Assembly: GCF_015207505.1 (NCBI RefSeq)
Contig: NZ_JADEWT010000033.1
Location: 1-53,995 of the forward strand
Origin: Tychonema sp. LEGE 06208
GTDB taxonomy: Bacteria > Cyanobacteriota > Cyanobacteriia > Cyanobacteriales > Microcoleaceae
Reading direction: 5' to 3'
DNA length: 53,995 nt
The position numbers were made by a program, and so were the translations under genes. Positions 19,660-27,384 of the stretch are shown piece after piece. The notes below the pieces were generated by a model. That model did not search any database, was not told the DNA's origin, and saw only the letters and a list, made by a program, of their open reading frames with translations. The number at the start of each line of letters is the position of its first letter. Position 1 is the stretch's first letter.

Positions 19660-20044
19660 CATCATCATTAATTTGGGAGATGCTTTTTTGCTGGATACAC
19701 CTCCTAACAGCGAACATCTATATATTGCCATTGCACAAACTTCTGAAAGCAGCTATCTCTTCGTTAATATCACTAGCCGCAGACCTAATTCTGAAGATGC
19801 CTGTGTTCTCCTACCAGGTTCGGGTGTACCAAGCTTTATAGTCCGTGAGTCTGTAGTAGCTTACCAATTTGCCCGTGAGATAAATGCTACTGAACTAGCT
19901 GGATTAATTACGGCTGGTAGTCCTATTCCAAAAGGCTTTTGTTCAGAGGCTGTTCTGGCACAGATCCAGCAGGGTGGTTTGATTTCCAAACGGTTGAAGA
20001 ACAGGTATAAAGTCGCCCTCAAAAGTTTCTTGGGAATATCGTGA
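19652..20044 (+). CDS. Putative toxin partner of Panacea antitoxin
   Basis: This 130-aa protein has an N-terminal strand-rich segment (GDAFLLDTPPNSEHLYIAIA, then YLFVNITSR) and PGSGVPSFIVRESVVAYQFA, a pattern reminiscent of PemK/MazF-like beta-barrel toxins. The resemblance is weak and I cannot name a family with confidence. The start (ATG 19652) overlaps the Panacea gene by 8 bases, so the two are translationally coupled. Known Panacea systems put a toxin of variable fold in exactly this position. The frame is intact. Confidence 0.6.
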   Translation: MASIIINLGDAFLLDTPPNSEHLYIAIAQTSESSYLFVNITSRRPNSEDACVLLPGSGVPSFIVRESVVAYQFAREINATELAGLITAGSPIPKGFCSEAVLAQIQQGGLISKRLKNRYKVALKSFLGIS

Positions 20045-20189
20045 GATTTTGTTGAGCGTTTAATTATGAAATTTGAAATCTTACACTCCGATCGCGAATT
20101 TATAAGCTGTGAAGCAGAGGAGGGCTAATGTTAGATATTGCATTTTATTCGCACAATTTCCTAGAATCCTAAAACAGCAATAGTTGACT

Positions 20190-20510
20190 ATGAATCAAGA
20201 ATTTTGGAACTCGATCGAGTCCAAGTATCCACTTGGAAAACTAATATACGGCAAAGTTGAATTTCATGCACCTTTTGGAGTGTTTGTCAATCTTGGTGAT
20301 GCAGAAGTAAAAGGACTTATTCAAATTTCCGACTTTCTCGATACCGGATCGATGACAGCAGAAATGTATCCCGATATTGATTCGCCTGTTGGTGCTGTTG
20401 TCATTGGCTACACTAAAGACGATCGCAAACAAGTTTGGTTGAGCGTGAAACCCAGTGTTCTACAAAAATCCCTTGTCAAGTTAAAAATTCCTGTGGCAAG
20501 TCAGCTATAA
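20190..20510 (+). CDS. S1 RNA-binding domain protein
   Basis: This 106-aa protein consists mainly of one S1 (OB-fold) domain: GKLIYGKVEFHAPFGVFVNL, then VKGLIQISDF and a final strand with DRKQVWLSVKP. S1 domains bind RNA. I took ATG at 20190; a TTG at 20184 is in frame. Single-domain S1 proteins of this size are common in cyanobacteria near small accessory genes; the role is unknown. Confidence 0.75.
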   Translation: MNQEFWNSIESKYPLGKLIYGKVEFHAPFGVFVNLGDAEVKGLIQISDFLDTGSMTAEMYPDIDSPVGAVVIGYTKDDRKQVWLSVKPSVLQKSLVKLKIPVASQL

Positions 20511-20540
20511 TACTCATTTATTTTAGTCTATAATAAGCCT

Positions 20541-20957
20541 ATGCCCAAGCTAGACATCATCCACTACGCTGTCAAAAACGCACTGATCAAAGACGGCTGG
20601 ACGATTACTGACGATCCCTATGTAATTCAGTATCGCAGAACAACGCTGTACGCCGATCTCGGTGCGGAACAACCCATTGCTGCTGAACGGCCGGGACAGA
20701 AACTTGTAGTTGAAGTGAAAAGCTTTATCGGTGCGTCAAAAATACAAGATTTAAAAGAAGCTCTCGGTCAATAGGACATCTATCTTTACTTGTTAGAGGA
20801 AACTGCACCCGATCGCAAACTTTACGTCGCAGTTAGTGCGATCGCATATAAAAGTTTCTTCACTCAAGATGTAATTCAATTAATTGTAAACAGACATCAA
20901 CTTCCGCTAATTATCGTAAATACAGAAGTAGAGGAAATTGTGCAATGGATAAACTAA
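20541..20957 (+). pseudogene. xisH: xisH-type fdxN element excision controlling factor, amber-interrupted
   Basis: The 138-codon frame matches XisH along its whole length: VKNALIKDGWTITDDPY, YADLGAEQPIAAER, VVEVKSFIGASKIQDLKEAL, then, after a TAG at 20772-20774, DIYLYLLEETAPDRKLYVAV to VEEIVQW. XisH has a Tyr/Asn-type residue after ALGQ, so a one-base change (for example TAT to TAG) explains the stop. The frame is otherwise unbroken up to TAA at 20955-20957, which overlaps the start of xisI. XisH/XisI were described as factors controlling excision of the Anabaena fdxN element but are widespread without that element. XisH has a restriction-endonuclease-like core. Confidence 0.88.
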
Positions 20958-21286
20958 TCGAGTATCCCCAATTAATCAAACGTATTTTGACCGAGTATAT
21001 AGAATTGTGCCGCCCTTCTCAACAAGACATCGAGACATTCTTGATTACCGACGAAGAAAACGGTCATTATATGTGGATGAATCTGGGCTGGCAAAAGGGA
21101 GAACGTATTACCGGGATGACTGTTTACGTTCGGATTCGCGATGGTAAATTCTGGATCGAAGAAGACTGGACAGAAGATGGGATTGCAACGGATTTGGTGC
21201 GTGCAGGGGTTCCCAAGGAAGATATTGTGTTGGCATTTCACGAGCCTGGAATGCGGCAGTACACAGATTTTGCAGTAGTTTCCTAG
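20945..21286 (+). CDS. xisI: XisI, fdxN element excision controlling factor
   Basis: This intact 113-aa XisI family protein has MDKLIEYPQLIKRILTEYIE at the N-terminus and IRDGKFWIEEDWTEDGIA, LVRAGVPKEDIVLAFHEP in the second half, all typical. Length is normal. The start overlaps the 3' end of xisH by 13 bases, the usual arrangement. With xisH interrupted, the pair is probably non-functional unless XisI acts alone or read-through occurs. Confidence 0.92.
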   Translation: MDKLIEYPQLIKRILTEYIELCRPSQQDIETFLITDEENGHYMWMNLGWQKGERITGMTVYVRIRDGKFWIEEDWTEDGIATDLVRAGVPKEDIVLAFHEPGMRQYTDFAVVS

Positions 21287-21379
21287 TAATTTATCAAACT
21301 GTGAATTGCTGTTGACCCACCCCTTTGATATAATGTTGTTACTAGATTGTAGAATAGCAATCAAAAAAAAGAGATCATT

Positions 21380-21664
21380 ATGACCGTCGAACAAGCCATT
21401 TTGGAAAATGTGAAGGTCTTATCGCCAGACCAACAACAAGAAGTCTTAGCTTTCATCAAATTCTTGCAGTCCGATAAATGGGAAGATATCTATAAAGGAC
21501 GCTTCAAAGAACTGCAACAAAAAATTCGTCAAAACACTGATATCGATCCCGATGATGACCCCACTGAAACTGTCATCGAAGGGATTCAGCAAGGCTTCCA
21601 TGAGGCAATTACCGGACAAACTCTCCCCTTGTCTCAACTGTGGGATGGCATCGATGACAATTGA
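21380..21664 (+). CDS. Antitoxin of a RelE/ParE-type module
   Basis: The 94-aa protein joins a DUF2281-like N-terminal helix pair (AILENVKVLSPDQQQEVLAF) to a C-terminal toxin-binding tail (DDPTETVIEGIQQGFHEAIT, LPLSQLWDGID) like those of StbD/RelB-type antitoxins in cyanobacteria. It precedes and overlaps a relE-type gene by 11 bases. The frame is intact although the toxin is broken. Confidence 0.8.
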   Translation: MTVEQAILENVKVLSPDQQQEVLAFIKFLQSDKWEDIYKGRFKELQQKIRQNTDIDPDDDPTETVIEGIQQGFHEAITGQTLPLSQLWDGIDDN

Positions 21665-22021
21665 GCGACAACCGATCCAAATTGAACTCACCCCCCGATT
21701 TCAACGAGACTTGCGAACTTTAGGCAAACGCTATCGCAACATTCGCAACGACATTCAGCCTGTAATCGAACAACTTCAAGCGGGGAACTTCCGGGCGATC
21801 GCATTCCGGGAATGGAGTACGAAATTTTCAAAGTCCGAATTAAAAACAGCGACATTCAAAAAGGCAAAAGTGCTGGCTACCGTGCTATTTATTACCTCAA
21901 AACTAGCGATTCGATCGTTTTGGTGACTATCTATTCTAAATCAGACCTATCAGACATCGCCGCCGAAACAGTTCGAGAAATTTTAGCCCAATACGAGCAA
22001 AAATTTCCTGAATCAGAATAA
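21654..22021 (+). pseudogene. RelE/ParE-type toxin gene with a one-base frameshift
   Basis: The gene starts at ATG 21654 inside the antitoxin gene and encodes ERQPIQIELTPRFQRDLRTL and IRNDIQPVIEQLQAGN, then leaves frame near 21789. The RelE C-terminal half continues in another frame: LPGDRIPGMEYEIFKVRIKN, GYRAIYYLKTSDSIVLVTIY, ending EQKFPESE at 22021. One missing base (probably a T near 21789) restores a normal RelE-length protein of about 121 residues. As sequenced, the toxin is inactivated after its first third. Confidence 0.85.
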
Positions 22022-22023
22022 TT

Positions 22024-22272
22024 ATGAACTATCGACTTTATTCGGATGTCATCTTGCTGTGCAACCTTCCAGAAGAAGGACTTGATACCGGCGATATCGG
22101 TACAGTTGTGGAACAGCATCACGTTGAAGAACTAGAAACAGGTTATAGCGTTGAATTTTTCGATCTGTTTGGAAATACTGTAGCAGTTGCGACACTACCT
22201 GGAAGTTATTTGCGATCGCCCACAAGTGCAGACCGACCTACAGTTAGACTGGTTAATAGTTTGGCTGCGTAA
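22024..22272 (+). CDS. DUF4926 protein
   Basis: This 82-aa protein has the DUF4926 pattern: YSDVILLCNLPEEGLDTGDI, GTVVEQHH, YSVEFFDLFGNTVAVATLPG. Function is unknown. The family is frequently found next to toxin or other small stress genes in cyanobacteria. It starts two bases after the broken relE-type gene, so they probably share a transcript. The short C-terminal tail is not part of the core domain. Confidence 0.8.
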   Translation: MNYRLYSDVILLCNLPEEGLDTGDIGTVVEQHHVEELETGYSVEFFDLFGNTVAVATLPGSYLRSPTSADRPTVRLVNSLAA

Positions 22273-22325
22273 GTAGAGGCAATTGTGGAATGGATAAATT
22301 AACAAATTAAAGCCACTTGAATAAA

Positions 22326-22736
22326 ATGACAAAAAAAGGTGCAATAAGTGGCAGACCCTTCAATCCATCAAAAGCGGGCGGAAAAATTCTCAACTTATCT
22401 TATCAAAATGTTAAAATTACTGATAAAGGCGTTTCCTTAGTTGAAGCTCATGTTCGCAGATTTAATCCAGTTGGTGAAGCTGAGCTAAAAATGGTAGAAA
22501 GGTTAAGAAGTATCGCTACTCAAGCCCTTGTTGCTGAGCCTGTTGATTTACGCTTCTATACTCACGAGTTGCGCGAGTATCTGAGGTATAAAAAACTAGG
22601 CTATCCAACGGGACAGCCAACAAACCCCGACGATGCTTATGAACTTTGGAACAATGCTCATACAGCTACTCTTGAAGATTATAAATTAAAAGAAGGATTC
22701 GGTATTTTATTTCATCCAAGCGTAGAGGACTTTTAA
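22326..22736 (+). CDS. Stand-alone protein resembling a polymorphic-toxin C-terminal domain
   Basis: The 136-aa protein (ATG 22326; an in-frame TTG lies at 22317) is not assigned to a named family. It starts with FNPSKAGGKILNLSYQNVKI, continues with VRRFNPVGEAELKMVERL and ends with conserved-looking blocks FYTHELREYLRYKKLGYPTG and LWNNAHTATLEDYKLKEGFG. From memory, these blocks resemble the extreme C-termini of RHS/CdiA-type polymorphic toxins, where the His residues could be catalytic; this is inference. It is followed with a 1-bp overlap (TAATG) by a winged-helix/HicB fusion, which suggests a toxin with antitoxin or immunity. No delivery domain is present. Confidence 0.55.
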   Translation: MTKKGAISGRPFNPSKAGGKILNLSYQNVKITDKGVSLVEAHVRRFNPVGEAELKMVERLRSIATQALVAEPVDLRFYTHELREYLRYKKLGYPTGQPTNPDDAYELWNNAHTATLEDYKLKEGFGILFHPSVEDF

Positions 22737-23218
22737 TGAAAAACCTAACTCAATTAACCCAGCTAGAATTAGTGCTGCTGGAATTAGTAGCTAAAGGTCA
22801 AGGAAAGTGGAGTTGGTACGAACTCGCGAATGCACTTTCTCGTCGAGATGTACCGCGAGAACCTGACATGATGGTGGTCTTAAAAAAACTGGCTGCTGAT
22901 GGCTTTGTTAAACGATATATCGAAACAGGTTCGCCGCGCGACAGATGGGAATTGACAGCGGAAGGGTCAATTTTGCTGACAGACGCAGCCGCAAATCGGC
23001 AGCGCGAAAGTATGCGTTATGCAATTGCGATTAAAAAAGCCAACAGCAATTATTCTGCTTACGTTCTAGATTTACCGGGATGTGCGGCAACAGGTACAAC
23101 TCTCGAAGAGGTAGAACAGCAAATTAAAGAAGCAATAGTCTTGCACTTGGAAGAGTTGCGACAAGCAGGTTCGTTTATTCCTGAACCGAGGACTTTGTGC
23201 AAATATGTTGAAGTTTAA
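22736..23218 (+). CDS. Winged-helix domain fused to HicB-like antitoxin domain
   Basis: The 160-aa protein has two parts. Residues 1-85 look like a winged helix (LTQLELVLLELVAKGQGKWS, MMVVLKKLAADGFVKRYIE, DRWELTAEGSILL). Residues 93-155 are a HicB-type partial RNase-H fold (YAIAIKKANSNYSAYVLDLP, GCAATGTTLEEVEQQIKEAI, SFIPEP). HicB normally neutralises HicA and carries its DNA-binding domain at the C-terminus; here it would be N-terminal, and no hicA is adjacent. Start and stop overlap with both neighbours (1 bp upstream, 14 bp downstream) indicate a coupled three-gene unit. Confidence 0.75.
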   Translation: MKNLTQLTQLELVLLELVAKGQGKWSWYELANALSRRDVPREPDMMVVLKKLAADGFVKRYIETGSPRDRWELTAEGSILLTDAAANRQRESMRYAIAIKKANSNYSAYVLDLPGCAATGTTLEEVEQQIKEAIVLHLEELRQAGSFIPEPRTLCKYVEV

Positions 23219-23408
23219 CTTAGAAACTAATTTTGTAGTTTGCATTAACAATCAAGATTATCCAGTATCCTTGGAATTGCGAAAAATCTATCAGGTGATA
23301 CCGGATATTCGCGCTGCGAAACATCAATATATCCGAGTTATTGATGAATCAGGCGAAGATTATTTGTATCCAGTTGCATATTTTGTGCCGCATTGCCGAA
23401 AGCCGTAG
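23205..23408 (+). CDS. Conserved small cyanobacterial protein
   Basis: A 67-aa protein with LETNFVVCINNQDYPVSLEL, KIYQVIPD and IRVIDESGEDYLYPVAYFVP. I recognise this as a common cyanobacterial type often found as the last gene of toxin-antitoxin-like units, but know no name or function. It overlaps the winged-helix/HicB gene by 14 bases. Confidence 0.75.
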   Translation: MLKFNLETNFVVCINNQDYPVSLELRKIYQVIPDIRAAKHQYIRVIDESGEDYLYPVAYFVPHCRKP

Positions 23409-23590
23409 CAGCCGTATTTGCATAGCCCACCCGGCGGTTGAAACCAATTTTTTGACTTTTTAGACACTACCTGCAGTCATGATATTGCCCGAAGGCGATC
23501 GCCCTCAAAATATTTACAACACTAAATCTGGTAGGCGATTTATATCTAGCTGTTATAATAGATAAACCTGAGCATTAAAATCGCAAATGT

Positions 23591-23839
23591 ATGACAGCAA
23601 AAATACACCTCAGCAACTTGGATAATTCCTTAGCTTTGCCAATACCAGACTATATTGTAAAATTGTTCAACCTGAAAGCAGATGATTCAGTAATTTGCAG
23701 TATAGAAAATGGAAAAATGGTCATAGAGCCTATAAATCATAAAATTTCAAAATACACCTTAGATGAACTATTAGCAGGCGAAATAGAACCCAGCGAAGAA
23801 ATCTCTTGGGGAAAACCAGAAGGAGAAGAAGTTTGGTAA
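23591..23839 (+). CDS. mazE: MazE-like (AbrB/SpoVT fold) antitoxin
   Basis: This 82-aa protein has the swapped-hairpin DNA-binding N-terminus of MazE (NLDNSLALPIPDYIVKLFNL, DDSVICSIENGKMVIEP) and an acidic C-terminal tail (YTLDELLAGEIEPSEEISWG) that would occupy the toxin's RNA-binding groove. It overlaps the mazF start by 7 bases. The frame is intact. Confidence 0.88.
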   Translation: MTAKIHLSNLDNSLALPIPDYIVKLFNLKADDSVICSIENGKMVIEPINHKISKYTLDELLAGEIEPSEEISWGKPEGEEVW

Positions 23840-24190
23840 ACTACATCCCCGAACGAGGTCATTTCATTCGCCTCAATTTCGATCCTCAAGCAGGACACGA
23901 ACAAATGGGTACTCGACCTGCACTGGTTGTGAGTCAAACTAAATTTAACCGAAAAATGGGGTTTGTGTTTGTCTGTCCCATTAGCACCACACAACGCAAA
24001 AATCCGTTTTATATTCCCATTCCAGAAGGTGAAACGGTGACAGGTGTAATTATGACTGCTCAACTCCGTTATGCAAGATTATCGCGCAAGGCAAGCAAGT
24101 TTGATTGGTGAATGTCCAGAAGATTTAGTTAAGGAAGTATTGAAGCGAATTGAACCTATTTTGTTTGAAAATATGATTCTTGATGAGTAG
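23833..24190 (+). pseudogene. mazF: mazF toxin gene with a one-base frameshift
   Basis: MazF/PemK endoribonuclease gene. The start is TTG at 23833, with aaggag about ten bases upstream inside mazE. The N-terminal 79 codons (YIPERGHFIRLNFDPQAGHE, GTRPALVVSQTKFNRKMGFV, VCPISTT, GVIMTAQLR) are typical. After the doubled T at 24069-24070 the frame changes, and the expected C-terminus (DYRARQASLIGECPEDLVKE, ending NMILDE at TAG 24190) is read in another frame. Removing one T gives a full-length MazF of about 118 residues. As sequenced, a truncated product with a foreign tail is made. Confidence 0.88.
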
Positions 24191-24228
24191 TTAATCATCA
24201 ATAACCAGAAGCGATTTAAATCGCCAAG

Positions 24229-25005
24229 TTATCTCTCAAAATTAATAGGAAAACCATCCTGAAATACCAGCAATTCTCCCGGCTGAATCTGCGTCCAAAC
24301 TTCATCATCCGTAAGCGGCAAAGTGGCAATTACAGCCACGCGATCGCCTTCCTGTGTCAATTCCCGGAAATCGACAGTTACATCTTCATCGATCGAGTGC
24401 GCCCTAGCAAAAGGTGCTTGTCGCACAATATAATGCAGATTAGTAGAACAGTGTGTAAATAAATGTTCTCCATCAGAAAGTAAATAATTAAAAATTCCGT
24501 GCGCTGCCAAAGTTTTAGTAATTTCGTTCAGAACATCGTAAATTTCCGTCAAAGCAGGCTTGTTTTGAGGGAAACTTTCTCGCAACTTTTCTAATATCAA
24601 ACAAAATGCTTTTTCGCTGTCAGTTTTGCCTACAGCTTGATAAAATCCCGCACTTTCAGGATGAAAATTTTCCAGATTACCGTTGTGAGCAAACACCCAA
24701 TAGCGTCCCCAAAGTTCCCGACTAAAAGGATGGCAATTTTCCAGAGAAATTTCGCCTTGAGTAGCTTTGCGAATATGAGCAATCACGTTAGTTGAATGAA
24801 TGGGATAGCGGCGCACTAATTCAGCAACCGGAGAATCAATAGCAGGTTTAGAGTCTATAAAAAGGCGACACCCCAAACCTTCAAAAAAAGCAATTCCCCA
24901 ACCGTCTTGATGAACGTCAGTTCTGCCACCTCTTGCAGAAAAACCCTCAAAAGAGAAGCAAATATCGGTTGGAACATTGCAGTTCATTCCCAGTAATTGA
25001 CACAT
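24229..25005 (-). CDS. Class II glutamine amidotransferase (YafJ-like)
   Basis: The 258-aa protein begins MCQLLGMNCN: Cys2 becomes the N-terminal nucleophile after Met removal. Other amidotransferase features are HQDGWGIAFFEG (about residues 32-43), VIAHIRKAT, NCHPFSRELWGRYWVFAHNG and the KTDSEKAF segment. It consists of the glutaminase domain alone, as in YafJ/Gn-AT_II proteins; the acceptor reaction is unknown. The start ATG at 25005 is fixed by the catalytic Cys. It is a single gene at the edge of the accessory island. Confidence 0.92.
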   Translation of the reverse strand: MCQLLGMNCNVPTDICFSFEGFSARGGRTDVHQDGWGIAFFEGLGCRLFIDSKPAIDSPVAELVRRYPIHSTNVIAHIRKATQGEISLENCHPFSRELWGRYWVFAHNGNLENFHPESAGFYQAVGKTDSEKAFCLILEKLRESFPQNKPALTEIYDVLNEITKTLAAHGIFNYLLSDGEHLFTHCSTNLHYIVRQAPFARAHSIDEDVTVDFRELTQEGDRVAVIATLPLTDDEVWTQIQPGELLVFQDGFPINFER

Positions 25006-25355
25006 GGCTTTGACCTCTCTGGAGTTGGGATTGATGGCGCAGCTCTTGGCAGCTACAGATTGGTAATGATAGTATTATAGTATAAATTGATTTAGTTTCA
25101 TAAAATAAACAGAATAATTTGGATTGTTTAACCGTAATGCTACTGAAATCAAAACAATGGGTGAATCGAAGCTATCTGGTTCGCTTGGAAGCATCTCCGG
25201 CTTGGCAAAAAGCATTTTTTTACGACTTGCGAAAGGAACCGCTGGCGGGCATTGTATAGCAAGCAACCGGGGAACCTCGCACTACAAATTCTTTCGGATA
25301 GATGCAGCCCTGCTATTTGTCCGTTTTTTTTATTCAATTCATGTAAAAGTAAATT
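25006..25355. other. Intergenic region with a possible short coding remnant
   Basis: Most of this 350-bp gap is non-coding. On the plus strand about 25158-25257 reads, without a good start, as VNRSYLVRLEASPAWQKAFF then YDLRKEPLAGIV before a stop. It looks protein-like but I cannot assign it, and it may be chance. Confidence 0.25.
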
Positions 25356-26246
25356 TTAGGGAGGGAAATCAGAAAATTGTTTGAGATTGTTTAAAACTAT
25401 TTGAGGCTTACCTTTGTATTGTTCTATCTTACCGCTGATATACACATATCCCCGTCCCATACCCGCATAACGCTTCTCGATTAGCCGCTTCAAGGGAGCC
25501 TTTTCATCAGTTTTAGCATCAGGTATCCACAAATCTAATCTATGATACGAGGAACCCGCATAAATTCTAGCATGACCGCCGATCCATTGATTAATTCCAG
25601 ACAGTAAATCGCAGAAAATAGTAATAGGTTTAGCTGTCTCAGAAGCTGCTAAAATTTTCTGGTAGTGCAACCTCACAGAAAGCGCTTCTGTAGTTGCTTC
25701 ACACAAGCGGAAATCTTCAACAATCGAGCCGCGCATCGACCACCAAGGCAGTAAAATAGTATAGTTGCGACAGGGAATTTTGGCATTGGTAATCGGATTC
25801 CAAATCATCAAATTGTAAGCTTTTGCAGCCGATTCTGCTTCAGTCATTGGTCGGTGATACAATCGGGAGCGCCCGTATTTGACAAAGTAGGGACTCCAGC
25901 CTTGTTGAATCAGTTTGAGGTTGTAATTTTCTCCATCTTTATGTACGTAACAGAGGAGACGGCCGTAGTTGTCGCGATGTTTTTCTAGAGCAAGTTTAAC
26001 CGGATCGTCTGTATCAAATTCTATGTCAATTTGAGCAAATTTACCATCTGCTGTAGTGAAGTATTTTTTAGCCATTTCCGAAGCTGCTTTGCCGGCTGCT
26101 GTAACAGGTTTTGAACTGTTGGAGTAACTTTCTTCTGTATCGACGCAAATTAGCCGCAGAGACTCGGTTTTGCCGTCGAGAGAAATTTTGATGCTGTCGC
26201 CATCAACTACTTGAGTTACTTGCAGGTTCTGAATTCTGGTTGCCAT
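25356..26246 (-). CDS. Thermonuclease-family (SNase-like) protein
   Basis: This 296-aa protein has an N-terminal staphylococcal-nuclease OB-fold domain (about residues 5-155): VTQVVDGDSIKISLDG with the metal-binding Asp, LRLICVDTEES with the catalytic Arg and Asp, ALEKHRDNYGRLLCYV with the Glu and second Arg, then LKLIQQGWSPYFVKYGRS. The C-terminal 140 residues (including GKIEQYKGKPQIVLNNLKQF, OB/nucleic-acid-binding-like) form a second domain found in some bacterial nucleases. No signal peptide is visible, so it may act in the cytosol. It is a single gene with start ATG at 26246. Confidence 0.85.
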   Translation of the reverse strand: MATRIQNLQVTQVVDGDSIKISLDGKTESLRLICVDTEESYSNSSKPVTAAGKAASEMAKKYFTTADGKFAQIDIEFDTDDPVKLALEKHRDNYGRLLCYVHKDGENYNLKLIQQGWSPYFVKYGRSRLYHRPMTEAESAAKAYNLMIWNPITNAKIPCRNYTILLPWWSMRGSIVEDFRLCEATTEALSVRLHYQKILAASETAKPITIFCDLLSGINQWIGGHARIYAGSSYHRLDLWIPDAKTDEKAPLKRLIEKRYAGMGRGYVYISGKIEQYKGKPQIVLNNLKQFSDFPP

Positions 26247-26371
26247 ATTTTGAACCTTGTTGGACTTGAGATTAGATTCGCATATTTAGGCTAAATTGTA
26301 CATGAGTTTGCTGCCCAAAGCAATTAGTGAGAACAGATCGCAGTCAAGTGCACCCAAAAACACCCTACTGA

Positions 26372-26971
26372 TTAGTGTTGGTATTTTTGATATTGATTTT
26401 TGCAAGTTGCTGCGTAACTTATTAAGTCTGGGAAAAAAGCCGTAAAATCTGATTCAAGCTGCTGATAATTAACTGTCAAATCTTCCACTCCACCTGCTAA
26501 GTTATTTGTCCGCTTGATTCTTGCCGACATTCGATGGAGAGCAATATCTATTCCGCTAATTTCCTGATAAGAACCGAGCAAGTCGCGGGCGATTATTTGC
26601 GGCATAATCCGCTGAAGTGATTCGGGCAATATATCGCGGTTGTCTTGCAGGACTTTGTAGGCTAGGCGGGCAAAATCGCAGAGTGGAACTTCTGAATATT
26701 CCAGCCAATTTTTAGCTAAAAAGTGGTCGTAAAATACGTCTATCAAAACTCCAGCAAACCTGCGTCTCTGGGCGCAAACCAGGCTTGTACTCGATCGCAC
26801 TACTGCATGAGAGTCCGTGTAGCGATCGACTTTCCGGTGCAAATCGATGCCGTTTCTAATTTCCTCGGAATAAAGATTGACTGCCGAACCCTTGACAAAA
26901 TCGCCTAAGAGGTTGCCAATCAGCGATGCTGGCGTACCGTCTGATAAGAATAGATGAGCCAAATAATTCAT
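26372..26971 (-). CDS. Acyl carrier protein phosphodiesterase family (AcpH)
   Basis: The 199-aa protein matches AcpH (DUF479), an HD-like hydrolase that removes the 4'-phosphopantetheine arm from acyl carrier protein: MNYLAHLFLS at the start, GNLLGDFVKG at 19-28, GIDLHRKVDRYTDSH at 41-55, FAGVLIDVFYDHFLAKNW at 72-89. The family length is about 195. Cytosolic. It diverges from a small plus-strand gene 43 bases away. Confidence 0.9.
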   Translation of the reverse strand: MNYLAHLFLSDGTPASLIGNLLGDFVKGSAVNLYSEEIRNGIDLHRKVDRYTDSHAVVRSSTSLVCAQRRRFAGVLIDVFYDHFLAKNWLEYSEVPLCDFARLAYKVLQDNRDILPESLQRIMPQIIARDLLGSYQEISGIDIALHRMSARIKRTNNLAGGVEDLTVNYQQLESDFTAFFPDLISYAATCKNQYQKYQH

Positions 26972-27014
26972 TGCTACAGTAAAAAAATCTAAGATAGCAT
27001 AGGGAGAAAGAGTA

Positions 27015-27302
27015 ATGGTTATTCTCGAATGTGTAAAACCGGGTGCTAAACTCGGTCAAATTATTCTGGCCGTCGATCTGACTGTTGCCGGTTCAGTCGA
27101 TCGCGTTTTAGCAAAAATTCAACACTTAGGATATGACCCAGAAATCCGTCATGTCAACTATCCGTCTGGAGTTCACGTCTTAGCAATTCTCAAAGACGAA
27201 CAGCATTCAGAAGCAGTCGATGATGACTACTTGCTAGAAGATTGGCTGCAAGTAAGGTCGGAAATTAACAGCGATGCCGTTCATTTGTGGCGAGGTAAAT
27301 AA
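27015..27302 (+). CDS. Hypothetical protein
   Basis: A 95-aa protein (PGAKLGQIILAVDLTVAGSV, VLAKIQHLGYDPEIRHVNYP, SGVHVLAILKD, acidic C-terminus). I do not recognise it. The alternating hydrophobic pattern suggests a small alpha/beta fold. The start ATG 27015 has agggag about ten bases upstream, a good ribosome-binding site. It lies in a 43-bp divergent arrangement with the acpH-type gene. Confidence 0.65.
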   Translation: MVILECVKPGAKLGQIILAVDLTVAGSVDRVLAKIQHLGYDPEIRHVNYPSGVHVLAILKDEQHSEAVDDDYLLEDWLQVRSEINSDAVHLWRGK

Positions 27303-27317
27303 GCGAATTAACAATTA

Positions 27318-27376
27318 AACCGCAGATGAACACAGATGTAAATCTTATCTGCGTTCATCCGCGTTTATCTGCGGTT
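27318..27376. terminator. Hairpin repeat between convergent genes
   Basis: aaccgcagatgaa and ttcatccgcg...tctgcggtt form an imperfect inverted repeat between the convergent 27.0-kb gene and acs. It belongs to a degenerate family built on accgcagat that also appears near 9.3, 30.83, 41.95 and 46.5 kb. A bidirectional terminator role is inferred from position. Confidence 0.5.
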
Positions 27377-27384
27377 ACACAGCC

